DNA of 64,000 bases from Streptococcus sp. oral taxon 431 (GTDB lineage Bacteria; Bacillota; Bacilli; Lactobacillales; Streptococcaceae), in the NCBI RefSeq assembly GCF_023115445.1, contig NZ_JALDUI010000004.1:1-64000 (forward strand). Direction: 5' to 3'. Below are positions 21,261 to 31,226 of the stretch, one piece after another. Made by a program: the position numbers and the translations under genes. The notes beneath the pieces were generated by a model. The model ran no database searches. It saw only the letters and a list, made by a program, of their open reading frames with translations, and was not told where the DNA came from. The stretch's first letter is position 1; every line of letters begins with the position of its first letter.

Positions 21261-23243
21261 TTATTTGACATGATTTGCAAGATCTTCTTGCGCTTTTTTA
21301 TTAGATTCTTCTTTTTCTTTCTTCCATTTATCTTGAGCTTTTTGATATTCATCAGCAGTTACTGGTTTATCTTGAAGTTCAAGGTACTTGTACAAGAGGG
21401 CTTCACTCATACCCTTGTTACCTGAGTATGCAAATGGAAGGGTGAATGGTACCATCTTAGACAACATTGGACGTCCAGTTTTAGAAGTTGTTGGAATAAT
21501 CAATGCACTATCTGTCAACCAAGCTTGGGCTGCAGCATATTTATCATAACGTTTTGAAACGTCAGTGTCTTCATTTCCAGCTTCAACAACCATCTTTTCG
21601 TAATCTTCCAAACCAACTTGTTTGGCGGCAGCGTTATTTGTACCTGAATCAAATCCTAGGTAAGTCTTAGTATTTTCACCTACTGATGGTTTGATGATAT
21701 CAAGGTATGTAGATGGGTCGATGTAGTCCGGAGACCAACCAACGTTATCTGAAAGGTCCCAATCTTCCCCAGCAGCTGATTCTGCAAAGTAAGTGACATT
21801 GAGAACTTCATCTTTTTGAAGTTGTTGGATATCAATAACGACATTGTCAGTTCCTAATGTTGCTTCAAGCGATTGTTTCAATGATTGAACACGTTGAACT
21901 TTTGTAGTATTGGTTTGGTCAACTGGCATATCCAAGTGGATTGGGAATTGAACACCCTCCGCTTGGAGAGCTGTCTTAGCCTTAGCAAACTCTGCTTTTG
22001 CTTTTTCAGGATTGTAAAGACCGTCTTGAGCGTCTTCTAGATTAACATCTTTCCACTCATCACCATAGGTCACTAATTTTTCCTTAACTAAGTCACCAAA
22101 GTTTTTACCATCTGCTTGAACAAATGTTGGTGGTACGAACAAGTTACGAAGGAGTTTGCTTGCTCCACTTGCTCCATTAACTTGAGAAGCATAAGCTGTT
22201 CTATCAAAACCAAAGGCGATGGCTTGACGGAAGTCTTTGTTAAGAAGAGCTTTCTTAGTTGAAGTCTTTTGCTCGTCTGTAGTCTTAGAAGTATATTTGT
22301 AAGACTGACGGTCAATATTCGTACCGACTAAGAAAGTTGTAGAATCTTGTGTTGTATAAACGATGTTATCCTTAAACTCTTTTTCAAGTTCAGAGTAGCT
22401 TCCACTTGTTGGGAAGAGAAGGGCCATTGAGAAACCACCATCTTTAAAGGTTTCTGCAAGTTTGTTATTGTCTTGACCATCCCAGAATGAAAGTTTTACT
22501 TTATCAATATGAACATTGTCCTTATCCCAGTAGTTTGGATTCTTTTCAAATTCTACTGAAGATTTTGCTACCAATGATTTCAACAAGAAAGGACCGTTGT
22601 AAAGAATACTGCTTGGATCTGTTGCTTTAGCAAAGTCACTTCCTTTAGAAGTAAGGAATTCTTCATTGACTGGTGCAAGAATTCCCATGGTTGTCTTAGA
22701 GTTCCAGAAGCTTTCTGGTTTGTTCAAAGTGTATTGAACTGTTTGATCATCTACAGCCTTGATTCCAACTTCTGAGAAGTCTTTAACTTCACCTTTTACA
22801 TAAGCATCCAAACCTTTAATAGATTCTTGAACAAGATAAAGGGCTTCTGACTTATTGTCAGCAGCATACTTAAGACCTGTTACAAAGTCTTGCGCTTTAA
22901 CTGGTGCATACTCTTCGCCTTCAGAAGTGTACCACTTAGCATCTTTACGGATTGTGTAAGTGTAAGTCAACCCGTCTTTAGACACTGACCAATCTTCTGC
23001 CAAAGATGGCACGAAGTTACCGTAGCGGTCATTCTCCATCAAACCGTCAACGACATTACTTGTGATATTAGCAACCGCAGCCTTACCAGTTGTCAGATAG
23101 TTGAGACTATCTGGATCTGTTTCATAAACATAAGAAAAAGTTTTCTCACCCTTTGCACTAGAGCCTGAACCTGAACAAGCTGCCAAAACACCAGACGCTA
23201 ACAGAGTCACCCCTGCTAGGGCCATTACTTTTGAAAATTTCAT
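21261..23243 (-). CDS. aliA: AliA-type oligopeptide-binding lipoprotein
   Basis: 660 residues. Lipoprotein signal with lipobox LAAC (Cys23) and a Ser/Gly-rich linker, then a family 5 solute-binding protein (SBP_bac_5) with FSYVYETDPDSLNYL and DNVGWSPDYIDPSTYL. It delivers peptides to the Ami oligopeptide permease, whose membrane and ATPase genes are not here. Position next to pbp1A matches pneumococcal aliA. Translation begins at an AAGGAG-preceded ATG. A consensus promoter with an adjoining CodY box lies just upstream. Confidence 0.9.
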   Translation of the reverse strand: MKFSKVMALAGVTLLASGVLAACSGSGSSAKGEKTFSYVYETDPDSLNYLTTGKAAVANITSNVVDGLMENDRYGNFVPSLAEDWSVSKDGLTYTYTIRKDAKWYTSEGEEYAPVKAQDFVTGLKYAADNKSEALYLVQESIKGLDAYVKGEVKDFSEVGIKAVDDQTVQYTLNKPESFWNSKTTMGILAPVNEEFLTSKGSDFAKATDPSSILYNGPFLLKSLVAKSSVEFEKNPNYWDKDNVHIDKVKLSFWDGQDNNKLAETFKDGGFSMALLFPTSGSYSELEKEFKDNIVYTTQDSTTFLVGTNIDRQSYKYTSKTTDEQKTSTKKALLNKDFRQAIAFGFDRTAYASQVNGASGASKLLRNLFVPPTFVQADGKNFGDLVKEKLVTYGDEWKDVNLEDAQDGLYNPEKAKAEFAKAKTALQAEGVQFPIHLDMPVDQTNTTKVQRVQSLKQSLEATLGTDNVVIDIQQLQKDEVLNVTYFAESAAGEDWDLSDNVGWSPDYIDPSTYLDIIKPSVGENTKTYLGFDSGTNNAAAKQVGLEDYEKMVVEAGNEDTDVSKRYDKYAAAQAWLTDSALIIPTTSKTGRPMLSKMVPFTLPFAYSGNKGMSEALLYKYLELQDKPVTADEYQKAQDKWKKEKEESNKKAQEDLANHVK

Positions 23244-23270
23244 AATAAACTCCTTTTTAACTTTTTATAC

Positions 23271-23299
23271 ATTATAATCCCTTTTCAGCCAAGTGTCAA
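23271..23299 (-). promoter_or_regulatory. aliA promoter
   Basis: TTGACA and TATAAT with a 17-nt spacer on the minus strand, 28 bases before the aliA start codon. Fully consensus. Confidence 0.9.
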
Positions 23300-23302
23300 T
23301 AC

Positions 23303-23317
23303 AATTTTCAGAATTTT
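23303..23317 (-). promoter_or_regulatory. CodY box upstream of aliA
   Basis: AAAATTCTGAAAATT matches the CodY consensus AATTTTCWGAAAATT at 13 of 15 positions and lies 4 bases upstream of the -35. Repression in amino-acid-rich conditions is the likely effect and fits a peptide-uptake gene. Confidence 0.7.
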
Positions 23318-23445
23318 TCAAATTGATTTAAAAACATTTTTATGAGAAACTTTTCTAAAAACCAACTGAGAAAAAGTTCTTTTATTGACAGTTCTCAAAC
23401 AAATCTTTATGATATAATGAAAAGAGAAAATTGAAAGGAAATACC

Positions 23446-23928
23446 ATGTCAAAAGAAGTTATTGTTGAAAGTTTTGAACTCGATCACACCATTGTTAAAG
23501 CACCGTATGTCCGTTTAATCGGAGAAGAAACAGGTCCTAAGGGAGATATCATTTCTAACTTTGATATTCGCTTGGTTCAACCAAATGAGGACTCTATCCC
23601 TACTGCTGGACTTCATACTATTGAGCACCTCTTGGCTAAGCTAATCCGTACTCGCATCGACGGTATGATCGATTGTTCACCATTTGGTTGTCGTACAGGG
23701 TTCCATATGATTATGTGGGGACGTCATACTAGCGCAGAAATCGCTGCTGTCATCAAGGATTCACTCAAAGAAATCGCTGAAACAACAACTTGGGAAGATG
23801 TCCCAGGAACAACCATTGAATCTTGTGGTAACTACAAGGATCATAGCCTATTTTCAGCTAAAGAATGGGCAAAATTGATTCTCCAACAAGGAATCTCAGA
23901 CGATGCCTTTGAACGTCATGTCATCTAA
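23446..23928 (+). CDS. luxS: S-ribosylhomocysteine lyase
   Basis: 160 residues from the ATG at 23446 (AAGGAA site 6 bases upstream; a 5-codon in-frame extension has no support). Zinc ligands are His57 and His61 in HTIEH (HxxEH) and a Cys in ESCGNYKDH; Cys82 in SPFGCRTGF is the catalytic cysteine region. It converts S-ribosylhomocysteine to homocysteine and the AI-2 precursor DPD. An extended -10 (TGATATAAT) lies at 23410-23418. It is divergent from aliA and convergent with clpL. Confidence 0.97.
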   Translation: MSKEVIVESFELDHTIVKAPYVRLIGEETGPKGDIISNFDIRLVQPNEDSIPTAGLHTIEHLLAKLIRTRIDGMIDCSPFGCRTGFHMIMWGRHTSAEIAAVIKDSLKEIAETTTWEDVPGTTIESCGNYKDHSLFSAKEWAKLILQQGISDDAFERHVI

Positions 23929-23932
23929 TAAT

Positions 23933-23969
23933 AAAAAAGAAACCAGCTTTTGAACTGGTTCCTTTTTTT
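23933..23969. terminator. Bidirectional terminator between luxS and clpL
   Basis: AACCAG and CTGGTT stem with an 8-base loop, flanked by an A-run on the left and CCTTTTTTT on the right. It serves luxS on the plus strand and clpL on the minus strand. Confidence 0.85.
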
Positions 23970-23986
23970 ATTTTCAAAATCTTGAT

Positions 23987-26089
23987 TTAGGCTTTTTCAC
24001 GAATGACCAAAACACCATCTTCCATGTCAGCTTCTAGGTGTTTAGCATCAAGGTTATCCAAGTGGAAGTCTGTGACTTTGTCACGGATTTGTTGTTCAAT
24101 CACACGACGGAGTGGACGAACACCCATGACTTCATCGTAACCTTCTTCAGTCATGTATTCTTTAGCAGCTTCGCTCACTACCAAGTCAATGTCTTTCTTA
24201 GAAAGCGTCTTGTTAACTTCAACCAACATAAGGTCTACAATCTTAGAAAGATCTTCTTTGCTCAAGTGTGAGAATTCGATGACAGCATTGAAACGGTTAA
24301 GGAATTCTGGACGGAAGTAAGGTTTCAAACGATCCATAAGTTCTGGTTTATCAGCATCTTCTGTCAAGTTAGCTTCGTAACCAAAGCCTGCGTTTGAAGT
24401 TGCGATAATCACCGTATTCTTGAAGTTGACAGTATTACCTTGACCGTCTGTCAAACGACCATCATCCAAGACTTGAAGGAGAAGGGTGATGACTTGAGGA
24501 TCCGCCTTTTCAATCTCGTCAAGAAGAACGATTGAGTATGGATTACGACGAACACGTTCAGTCAAGGTATTGTTGTTATCATCGTAACCAACATAACCTG
24601 CAGTTGTACCAATCAATTTAGATACGGCTGTACGGTCGCTATATTCTGACATGTCCAAACGGATGATGGCATCTTTAGTACCAAACATATCAAGAGCCAA
24701 TTGTTTAGCTAACTCAGTCTTACCAACACCAGTAGGACCTACAAAGAGGAAGCTACCGATTGGACGGTTTCCTTCATCAAAACCAGCACGGTTACGACGA
24801 ATCGCTTTTGCTACTGCTTCAACAGCCTTGTCTTGGCCAATAACTTTGGTTTGCAAACGGTGACCCATATCTTTCAATCGTTCGATATCGGTTGCACCCA
24901 TTTGTGATACTGGGATTCCAGTCATCCGTTCGACAGACTCAGCTACATCATTTACAGTAGCTGTAACCTTGTGATCTTCTGTATGATTAGCAATTTGCTT
25001 TTCAAGCTCTTCGATACGGACTTTTGCATTTAGAGCTGCTTCGTAATCTTCTTTAACGGCAGCTTCTTCTTGTTTAGTTTTTTCCGCTTGAATTTCGTGC
25101 TCAACTGCATGTACATCTGTAACTGGGTGTTGTGCTGCCAAGTGAGCAGCTGTCACATCCACAAGGTCAATAGCCTTATCCGGTAAGCTACGTTGTGGAA
25201 TATATTGAACAGAGTAATCAACGGCAGCTTTCAAGACTTCATCTGGCAAAATAACATTGTGGTGTTGTTGATAAAGATCTCGAATGCCTTGAAGAATCTT
25301 GAAGGTATCTTCAGCAGATGGAGCATTGACCTTCACTTCATTGAAACGACGAGCAAGGGCTGCATTTTTCAAGATGGTATTACGGTATTCATCTTGAGTT
25401 GTTGCACCGATAACTGTTAATTCCCCACGTGAAAGAGCAGGTTTCAAGATATCAGCAAGACCTTTAGATCCTTGACCATCCCCTGTGCTACCTGCACCCA
25501 GGATTTGATGGATTTCGTCGAAGAAGAGAATAATGTTTCCAGCTTCTTTAACTTCTTTTACCAAGTTTTGAATATTTTCTTCAAAGCTACCACGATATTG
25601 AGTACCAGCTTCAAGTCCAGAAATATCAATAGAAATAATCTCTTTGTTCTTGATTGCTGCTGGAACATCACCATTCACGATAGCTTGAGCCAAACCTTCA
25701 ACTACTGCCGTTTTACCAACACCAGCATCCCCGACAAGAACTGGGTTATTCTTTGTACGACGAGAAAGGATTTCAGATGTTTCTTGAATTTCCTTGTTAC
25801 GTCCAATAACTGGATCTAACTTACCTTCACGGGCTTCAGCAGTTAAGTTACGTCCAAGTTTAGCAAGAATACCGTCTTGTTTCATGGCTTTACCTTGAAC
25901 ATATTGAGCTTGTTCACTTCCTTCGCCTGGAAGTTGACCAGTTTGACGGTAAATAGCGAATTCTTCAGGTGTTACTTCACGGCCGTTAATCAAGTAACGA
26001 CGGTTTTCTGAACTATATCCACGCATACCACCCATCAATTGGTTAAATAAATCATCCATGTTGTTAAAGTTATTAAAGTTGTTATTCAT
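23987..26089 (-). CDS. clpL: ClpL, HSP100-family ATPase/chaperone
   Basis: 700 residues. Unusual Asn/Met-rich N-terminus ([20 protein letters not shown]) in place of a full Clp N-domain, AAA+ module 1 with Walker A GDAGVGKT (120-127) and [12 protein letters not shown], a coiled middle region, and AAA+ module 2 with GPTGVGKT, sensor and D2-small domains. It lacks an obvious ClpP-binding IGF loop as expected for ClpL. It promotes thermotolerance and protein disaggregation. The promoter carries CtsR-type operators, so heat-shock control is likely. The leader is about 270 nt. Confidence 0.95.
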   Translation of the reverse strand: MNNNFNNFNNMDDLFNQLMGGMRGYSSENRRYLINGREVTPEEFAIYRQTGQLPGEGSEQAQYVQGKAMKQDGILAKLGRNLTAEAREGKLDPVIGRNKEIQETSEILSRRTKNNPVLVGDAGVGKTAVVEGLAQAIVNGDVPAAIKNKEIISIDISGLEAGTQYRGSFEENIQNLVKEVKEAGNIILFFDEIHQILGAGSTGDGQGSKGLADILKPALSRGELTVIGATTQDEYRNTILKNAALARRFNEVKVNAPSAEDTFKILQGIRDLYQQHHNVILPDEVLKAAVDYSVQYIPQRSLPDKAIDLVDVTAAHLAAQHPVTDVHAVEHEIQAEKTKQEEAAVKEDYEAALNAKVRIEELEKQIANHTEDHKVTATVNDVAESVERMTGIPVSQMGATDIERLKDMGHRLQTKVIGQDKAVEAVAKAIRRNRAGFDEGNRPIGSFLFVGPTGVGKTELAKQLALDMFGTKDAIIRLDMSEYSDRTAVSKLIGTTAGYVGYDDNNNTLTERVRRNPYSIVLLDEIEKADPQVITLLLQVLDDGRLTDGQGNTVNFKNTVIIATSNAGFGYEANLTEDADKPELMDRLKPYFRPEFLNRFNAVIEFSHLSKEDLSKIVDLMLVEVNKTLSKKDIDLVVSEAAKEYMTEEGYDEVMGVRPLRRVIEQQIRDKVTDFHLDNLDAKHLEADMEDGVLVIREKA

Positions 26090-26168
26090 ATTTCATACCT
26101 CGTTTGTTTTCAAATTTACTTGTCAAAATAATTTGACTTTCTCTGACCTTTGTTTCAAAAAATTTAGA

Positions 26169-26261
26169 CTAGCTATTTGCTACTCTACGTATAATTTCAG
26201 GTTTTTCTTTATCCAATACAGGTTTTTCGATTGGACTTCTAAAAATACTAATGTTAACCAT
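26169..26261 (-). CDS. Possible 30-residue leader peptide upstream of clpL
   Basis: Reading frame of 30 codons starting ATG at 26261 with GAGGT about 8 bases upstream, inside the clpL 5' leader (between the CtsR-controlled promoter and the clpL start). The predicted peptide is basic and has the segment IEKPVLDKEKPEIIRRVANS. No family is recognised. It could be a real small heat-shock-linked protein, a translated leader, or chance. Codon use looks ordinary. The gap to clpL is 79 bases. Confidence 0.4.
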   Translation of the reverse strand: MVNISIFRSPIEKPVLDKEKPEIIRRVANS

Positions 26262-26369
26262 AGGTTGTACCTCTTTTCTAGGTTTTACCCATACTTTGAT
26301 CTTAAGATAGTATATACAATCATCTTAAAATCAAGGTTTTCTAAGGACTTTCCTTATCCTTATGTTCTT

Positions 26370-26398
26370 AGTATATCACTTTGGTCAGTTTTAGTCAA
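26370..26398 (-). promoter_or_regulatory. clpL promoter
   Basis: TTGACT and TATACT with a 17-nt spacer on the minus strand. The spacer and -35 overlap a CtsR-like site. Confidence 0.85.
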
Positions 26399-26399
26399 G
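26383..26399 (+). promoter_or_regulatory. Second, degenerate CtsR-like operator over the clpL promoter
   Basis: GGTCAGTTTTAGTCAAG resembles the CtsR direct heptad repeat (RGTCAAA-N3-RGTCAAA) on the plus strand, covering the -35 and most of the spacer. Confidence 0.5.
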
Positions 26400-26402
26400 A
26401 AG

Positions 26403-26419
26403 TTTGACCAAGTTTGACT
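26403..26419 (-). promoter_or_regulatory. CtsR operator of clpL
   Basis: AGTCAAACTTGGTCAAA: two perfect heptads separated by 3 bases, exactly the CtsR consensus, 4 bases upstream of the -35 element. Confidence 0.88.
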
Positions 26420-26625
26420 ATTATTTTTTTAAAAAATTTATGGTACTGAAGATATAAAATATGAAAATATCTTTTACTTATCTTTTTTTCGAGTAAGAGC
26501 TGGTTTTCAAGCTTCACTGATGATAAACAGCAATGATAGCCTAACAATGTTGACCTTAGGAAGTGGATTCCTATGTCTAGAAAATAAATTTCCAACTGTA
26601 AATTTATAACGATATTTATTCAAAT

Positions 26626-26656
26626 CAAAAAAGCCAGTCATCAGACTGGCTAGTTT
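26626..26656 (-). terminator. Terminator of pflB
   Basis: AGCCAGTC and GACTGGCT form a perfect 8-bp stem with a 4-base loop followed by TTTTTTGATT on the minus strand, 16 bases after the pflB stop. Confidence 0.9.
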
Positions 26657-26672
26657 TTAGTATTGCTGAATT

Positions 26673-28988
26673 TTATAGCAATGCATCATCCATTGAAAGA
26701 ACTTCGTGGAAGACACGTTGTGTCAATTCAGTTTTTTGTTCTGGAGTGAGGTACTTAGTATTTACACAGTATCCTGAGATACGTACGATTACGTCTTCAC
26801 CTGACATGATCTTTTCGTAAACATCGTTCAAGTCCATAACGTTCAAGTTAACGTGTTGTCCACCGTTTTCGAAGTAACCATCAAGGATTGTTACCAAGTT
26901 ATCAACTTGTTCGTCACGAGTTTTACCAAGAGCACGTGGTGATACTTGAGTTGTCAATGAGATACCGTCAGCTGCATAACCAAAGTCAAGGCTAGCAAGT
27001 GAGTTCAAGTTTTGCAACCATCCACCTTTAGCTTTGTTAGATGGGTTAGCACCTGGTGAGAAGAATTCAAGTTTAGACAAGTTCACAGAACCATCTTCGT
27101 TGAGGTATACACCTTTGTGGACTGGAGAGTTACCAGTTTGTTTAGAGTAAGCAACGTTAGATGTGATTGTCAAAAGTGATACAGTAGCTTCTGCGTCTTT
27201 GTAAAGTTTGTGGCTACGTAGACGAGTTGTGTAAGCTTCGATCAACCATTCTGCCAATTCGTTTGAACGTGGGTCATCTTCACCCCAACGTGGGTATTCA
27301 CCGATTGTTTCGTAATCGTAGATGTAGCCATTTTCATCACGGATTGGTTTAACTGTAGCGTATTTGATAGCTGACAATGTGTCAACAGTGTTAGCGAATC
27401 CACAGATACCGAATCCCATGTTTGCACGTTGTTTAGTTGGCAAGAAGGCCATTTGAACAGCTTCGTAGTTGTACTTATCAGTCATGTAGTGGATGATGTT
27501 CAAAGCATCTACGTAAGTGTCAGTCAACCAGTCAAGAGATTTTTCAAAGTTAGCTTTAACTGATTCGAATTCAAGGACTTCGTCACGGATTGGTTCGATG
27601 TCAAATACTTTGTAGTCTTTATGAACATCGTCGTAACCACCGTTCAAACCAGTAAGAAGAGCTTTAAGAACGTTAACGCGAGCACCGAAGTACTGGATGT
27701 TGTGACGTTGTTCTTCGTTTTCTGGGTCAAGTGGAGATACACAACATGAGATACAGCTCATTTCACCATATCCATCTTTAGCCATTGTTGTAACACCTTC
27801 GTATTGGATTGAAGAGTGTTTGTGGCTCATGTGCATACAGTAGCGACGGAAGTTGTATGGCAATTTGTCAGTCCAAAGAACTGTCAAGTTTGGTTCTGGA
27901 GAGTTACCGATGTTGTCAAGAGTGTTCAAGAAACGGTAGTCCATCTTAGTAACACGGTGACGACCGTCGTTACCCATACCAGCCATTGAAGTTGTGATGA
28001 AGGTTGGGTCACCTGAGTACAATTGGTCGTAAGCTTTTGTACGAGCAAATTTAACTGTACGAAGTTTCATAACGAAATCATCAACAAATTCTTGGATTTC
28101 TGATTCAGTAAATGTACCACGAGCAAGGTCACGTTCTGCAAAGATGTCCAATACGATTGGCACACGTCCAAGAGATGTAGCCGCACCGTTGATAACACGG
28201 CAGACAGCCATGAAGGCAATGTTTACCCATTGGATAGCTTCTTTAACGTTCATCGCTGGTTTACGAACATCAACTCCGTAAAGGTCACCTAAGCGTACAA
28301 CTTGTTGCAATGCTTGATATTGAAGGTTGATTTCTTCACGAAGACGGATTGTTTCTTCATCGATTTCTTCGATTGCGTTCCAGTCGTTAACTTTTTCTTG
28401 CATCAAGTAGTCTGCACCGTAAAGAGCAAGACGTGCATAAACACCGATGATACGTCCACGTGAGTATGCATCTGGAAGACCAGTTACAGTGTGAGCGTGA
28501 CGAGCACGACGGATGTTTGAAGTGTAAGCACGGAAGATACCATCGTTAACAGTTGTTACGTATTTAGTGAAAATTTCGTGAACAGCTGGATCTGGTTCGT
28601 ATCCATTTTCTTTCAAAGTAGTTTCAGCCATACGGATACCACCTTTTGGCATGAAGTTCAATTTGAAGAGTTCATCGTTTTGGATACCATAAATCAATTC
28701 GTTTTCTTTGTCGATAAATCCAGCAGGAATATCAGCAATAGAAGTTGGACGAGTGTCCATTGGGAAACGAGTTTCTTCGTAGTGTGCTTTAGTTTCTTCT
28801 ACGATTTTTTTGATGTGAAGTGAACGCTCTGTTGGTCCTGCAAGGAAGCTTTCATCTCCATCATAAGGTGTGTAGTTAGCTTGTACAAAGCGTGATACAC
28901 TTGCTTTTTCTTTCCAGTCAACACCTTTAAAGCCTTCCCAGGCTTTGTCAAAAATGTCCTGTGCTTCAACAACTGTCTTAACAACCAT
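26673..28988 (-). CDS. pflB: Pyruvate formate-lyase
   Basis: 771 residues. Catalytic adjacent cysteines in [13 protein letters not shown] and the C-terminal glycyl-radical loop [15 protein letters not shown], both intact. It splits pyruvate with CoA into acetyl-CoA and formate under anaerobic conditions; the activase gene is not in the window. The gene is monocistronic with its own terminator. Codon use is strongly biased toward translationally preferred codons, as expected for an abundant enzyme. A perfect cre site lies over the promoter region. Confidence 0.97.
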   Translation of the reverse strand: MVVKTVVEAQDIFDKAWEGFKGVDWKEKASVSRFVQANYTPYDGDESFLAGPTERSLHIKKIVEETKAHYEETRFPMDTRPTSIADIPAGFIDKENELIYGIQNDELFKLNFMPKGGIRMAETTLKENGYEPDPAVHEIFTKYVTTVNDGIFRAYTSNIRRARHAHTVTGLPDAYSRGRIIGVYARLALYGADYLMQEKVNDWNAIEEIDEETIRLREEINLQYQALQQVVRLGDLYGVDVRKPAMNVKEAIQWVNIAFMAVCRVINGAATSLGRVPIVLDIFAERDLARGTFTESEIQEFVDDFVMKLRTVKFARTKAYDQLYSGDPTFITTSMAGMGNDGRHRVTKMDYRFLNTLDNIGNSPEPNLTVLWTDKLPYNFRRYCMHMSHKHSSIQYEGVTTMAKDGYGEMSCISCCVSPLDPENEEQRHNIQYFGARVNVLKALLTGLNGGYDDVHKDYKVFDIEPIRDEVLEFESVKANFEKSLDWLTDTYVDALNIIHYMTDKYNYEAVQMAFLPTKQRANMGFGICGFANTVDTLSAIKYATVKPIRDENGYIYDYETIGEYPRWGEDDPRSNELAEWLIEAYTTRLRSHKLYKDAEATVSLLTITSNVAYSKQTGNSPVHKGVYLNEDGSVNLSKLEFFSPGANPSNKAKGGWLQNLNSLASLDFGYAADGISLTTQVSPRALGKTRDEQVDNLVTILDGYFENGGQHVNLNVMDLNDVYEKIMSGEDVIVRISGYCVNTKYLTPEQKTELTQRVFHEVLSMDDALL

Positions 28989-29041
28989 GTTAATTCCTCT
29001 TTTTTCTTTCTAGTAACAGTCATCTGTTACATTCATGTATT

Positions 29042-29047
29042 CAGTAT
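29042..29047 (-). promoter_or_regulatory. pflB promoter -10 region
   Basis: TATACT in a TGT-preceded (extended -10) context on the minus strand. The -35 is less clear: TTGTTG at 18 nt or TTGAAA at 15 nt, both overlapping the cre site. Confidence 0.6.
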
Positions 29048-29053
29048 AACACA

Positions 29054-29068
29054 CAGTAAACGATTTCA
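29054..29068 (-). promoter_or_regulatory. CcpA cre site at the pflB promoter
   Basis: TTGAAATCGTTTACT matches WTGNAANCGNWNNCW at every position and lies between the -35 and -10 regions, so CcpA binding should repress pflB on preferred sugars. Confidence 0.8.
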
Positions 29069-29224
29069 ACAACTAAAAACTCACTTTTTTAACACTTTCT
29101 TTTCTAATACAGTTCAAAATATATCACAAACTGTATTATATTTTTGAAAGAGATTATTTGATTTTCATTTTTTCAGAAAAAGAGTATAATAAAATTAAAC
29201 AAACTAGCACTGAGAGGTTTCTCC

Positions 29225-30286
29225 ATGTTGATTTTTCCACTAATGAATGATTTATCTCGTAAAATCATCCATATTGACATGGATGCCTTTTTTGCTGCTG
29301 TTGAAATTCGAGACAATCCCAAACTTAAAGGGAAGCCAGTTGTGATTGGCAGTGACCCTAGAAAAACTGGTGGTCGCGGTGTTGTTTCTACCTGTAGCTA
29401 TGAAGCACGAGCATTTGGCATCCACTCAGCCATGAGTTCTAAAGAAGCCTATGAACGTTGTCCTCAAGCAGTTTTCATTTCTGGAAACTACGACAAATAT
29501 ACTGCTGTCGGTCAACAGATTCGAGCTATTTTCAAACGTTATACGGATAATATCGAGCCTATGAGTATCGATGAAGCTTATCTAGACGTGACTGAAAACA
29601 AACTCGGCATCAAGTCCGCTGTTAAAATCGCTCGACTAATCCAACAAGATATTTGGCAAGAACTTCATCTGACTGCTTCTGCTGGTGTGTCTTATAATAA
29701 ATTCTTAGCTAAAATAGCCAGCGATTACCAAAAACCTCGAGGTCTGACAGTTATTCTCCCTGATGAAGCTGAAGATTTTCTCAAACAAATGGATATCGCT
29801 AAATTCCACGGTGTAGGTAAGAAAACAGTTGAGAAATTGCATCAAATGGGGGTATTTACAGGTGCTGATCTTTTAAAAATTTCTGAAATTAGTCTCATTG
29901 ATCGTTTTGGTCGACTCGGTTTTGACTTGTATCGCAAGGCTCGTGGCATTGATAATTCTCCCGTCAAATCCAATCGCATTCGTAAGTCTATTGGAAAAGA
30001 AAAAACTTATAGTAAAATTCTCAATCTAGAAGAGGATATCAAAAAAGAGCTAACTCTCCTTTCGGAAAAAGTTGCCCTGAGTCTTCAAAAACATGAAAAA
30101 TCTGGAAAGATTATTATTTTAAAAATCCGCTATGCTGACTTCTCTACAATGACTAAGCGGAAAAGCTTATCTCAAAAGATCCAAGATGCTGAAACTATTT
30201 CACAAATGGCTATCCAACTTTACGAATCTCTGACAGATAAAGATAAAGACGTTCGCTTATTGGGTGTCACTGTGACTGGATTTTAA
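29225..30286 (+). CDS. dinB: DNA polymerase IV (Y-family)
   Basis: 353 residues. Catalytic [10 protein letters not shown] (18-27) and SIDEAYLDV motifs, [14 protein letters not shown] helix-hairpin-helix and a C-terminal little-finger domain. It performs error-prone translesion synthesis. The first ATG (MLIFPLMND) is used because GAGAGG precedes it and relatives share this N-terminus; MND at codon 7 is an alternative. Divergent from pflB; TATAAT at about 29184 probably forms its promoter. Confidence 0.95.
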   Translation: MLIFPLMNDLSRKIIHIDMDAFFAAVEIRDNPKLKGKPVVIGSDPRKTGGRGVVSTCSYEARAFGIHSAMSSKEAYERCPQAVFISGNYDKYTAVGQQIRAIFKRYTDNIEPMSIDEAYLDVTENKLGIKSAVKIARLIQQDIWQELHLTASAGVSYNKFLAKIASDYQKPRGLTVILPDEAEDFLKQMDIAKFHGVGKKTVEKLHQMGVFTGADLLKISEISLIDRFGRLGFDLYRKARGIDNSPVKSNRIRKSIGKEKTYSKILNLEEDIKKELTLLSEKVALSLQKHEKSGKIIILKIRYADFSTMTKRKSLSQKIQDAETISQMAIQLYESLTDKDKDVRLLGVTVTGF

Positions 30287-30319
30287 AACCTTGAAGGAAG
30301 CTTCCCTCAAGGCTTTTTC
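30287..30319. terminator. Bidirectional terminator between dinB and uppP
   Basis: CCTTGAAGGAAG and CTTCCCTCAAGG form a long stem with one mismatch, followed by CTTTTTC on the plus side and preceded by AAAA, filling the convergent gap. Confidence 0.85.
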
Positions 30320-31165
30320 TTATACAAATAATCGAACAAAGCTATAAAGTAGTAATACACTACCTAGGACAATACGGTATTTACCAAACATCGTAAAGTC
30401 GTGTTTTTTCACATAGCTAGTTAAGAAACGGATAGCAACCATGCTGACTGCAAAGGCTACTACCATAGCAACTAGAAGTAAGAAGAATTGACCAAAACTC
30501 AACACTTCTCCTGCTTTGATAAATTTAAAAATCTTCAAAGCACTAGCTCCAAACATAACTGGAATTCCTAGATAGAAGGTGAACTCAGTTACCACTGAAC
30601 GACTAGTACCGTTCAACAAACCACCGACGATAGTGGCACCTGAACGGCTAGTTCCTGGTAAAAGAGCCAACACTTGGAAAAGACCGATATAAAGGGCTGT
30701 TTTATAAGGTAATTTGTCCAACTCTGTGACTGTTGGCTCAATCGCTTGCGCTTTGTTGCGTTTTTCAAGATAGATAAAGGCCACCCCATAAACAATCAAC
30801 ATAATAGCCACTGACACCATATTATGAAAATGAGTATCAAACCAGTCATCGAACTTAAAGACAAGGAGAAGAGGAAGAGTCGCTACAAAAACTTTGGACC
30901 ATAACTGCCAAGTTCTACGGATTTCCACTTTATCCTTACCAGGTTTGAAGGGATTAAGCTTGTTAAAGTAGATAACCATAACCGCTAAAATAGCTCCGAG
31001 TTGAATAACTACGTTAAACATAGACATGAAGGCTTCACTCTGGTCTTTATACTGGATAAATTCTTCTGCTAAAATCAGGTGACCAGTGCTTGAAATCGGC
31101 AACCATTCCGTGATTCCTTCAACAATACCAAAAAAGATAGATTTTAAAATTTCAATAAGATACAT
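30320..31165 (-). CDS. uppP: Undecaprenyl-diphosphatase (BacA/UppP)
   Basis: 281 residues, about 8 membrane helices. Signature [14 protein letters not shown] near the N-terminus and PGTSRSG in the second repeat. It dephosphorylates undecaprenyl pyrophosphate to recycle the lipid carrier for wall and capsule building and gives bacitracin tolerance. AAGGAG site 8 bases before the ATG. Single gene unit, functionally downstream of the mevalonate operon in the same window. Confidence 0.96.
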   Translation of the reverse strand: MYLIEILKSIFFGIVEGITEWLPISSTGHLILAEEFIQYKDQSEAFMSMFNVVIQLGAILAVMVIYFNKLNPFKPGKDKVEIRRTWQLWSKVFVATLPLLLVFKFDDWFDTHFHNMVSVAIMLIVYGVAFIYLEKRNKAQAIEPTVTELDKLPYKTALYIGLFQVLALLPGTSRSGATIVGGLLNGTSRSVVTEFTFYLGIPVMFGASALKIFKFIKAGEVLSFGQFFLLLVAMVVAFAVSMVAIRFLTSYVKKHDFTMFGKYRIVLGSVLLLYSFVRLFV

Positions 31166-31226
31166 AGATAACTCCTTTTTCTATCCTCCATTATATCATA
31201 CTTTTATAAGCTGTGTTTAGTTTTCT

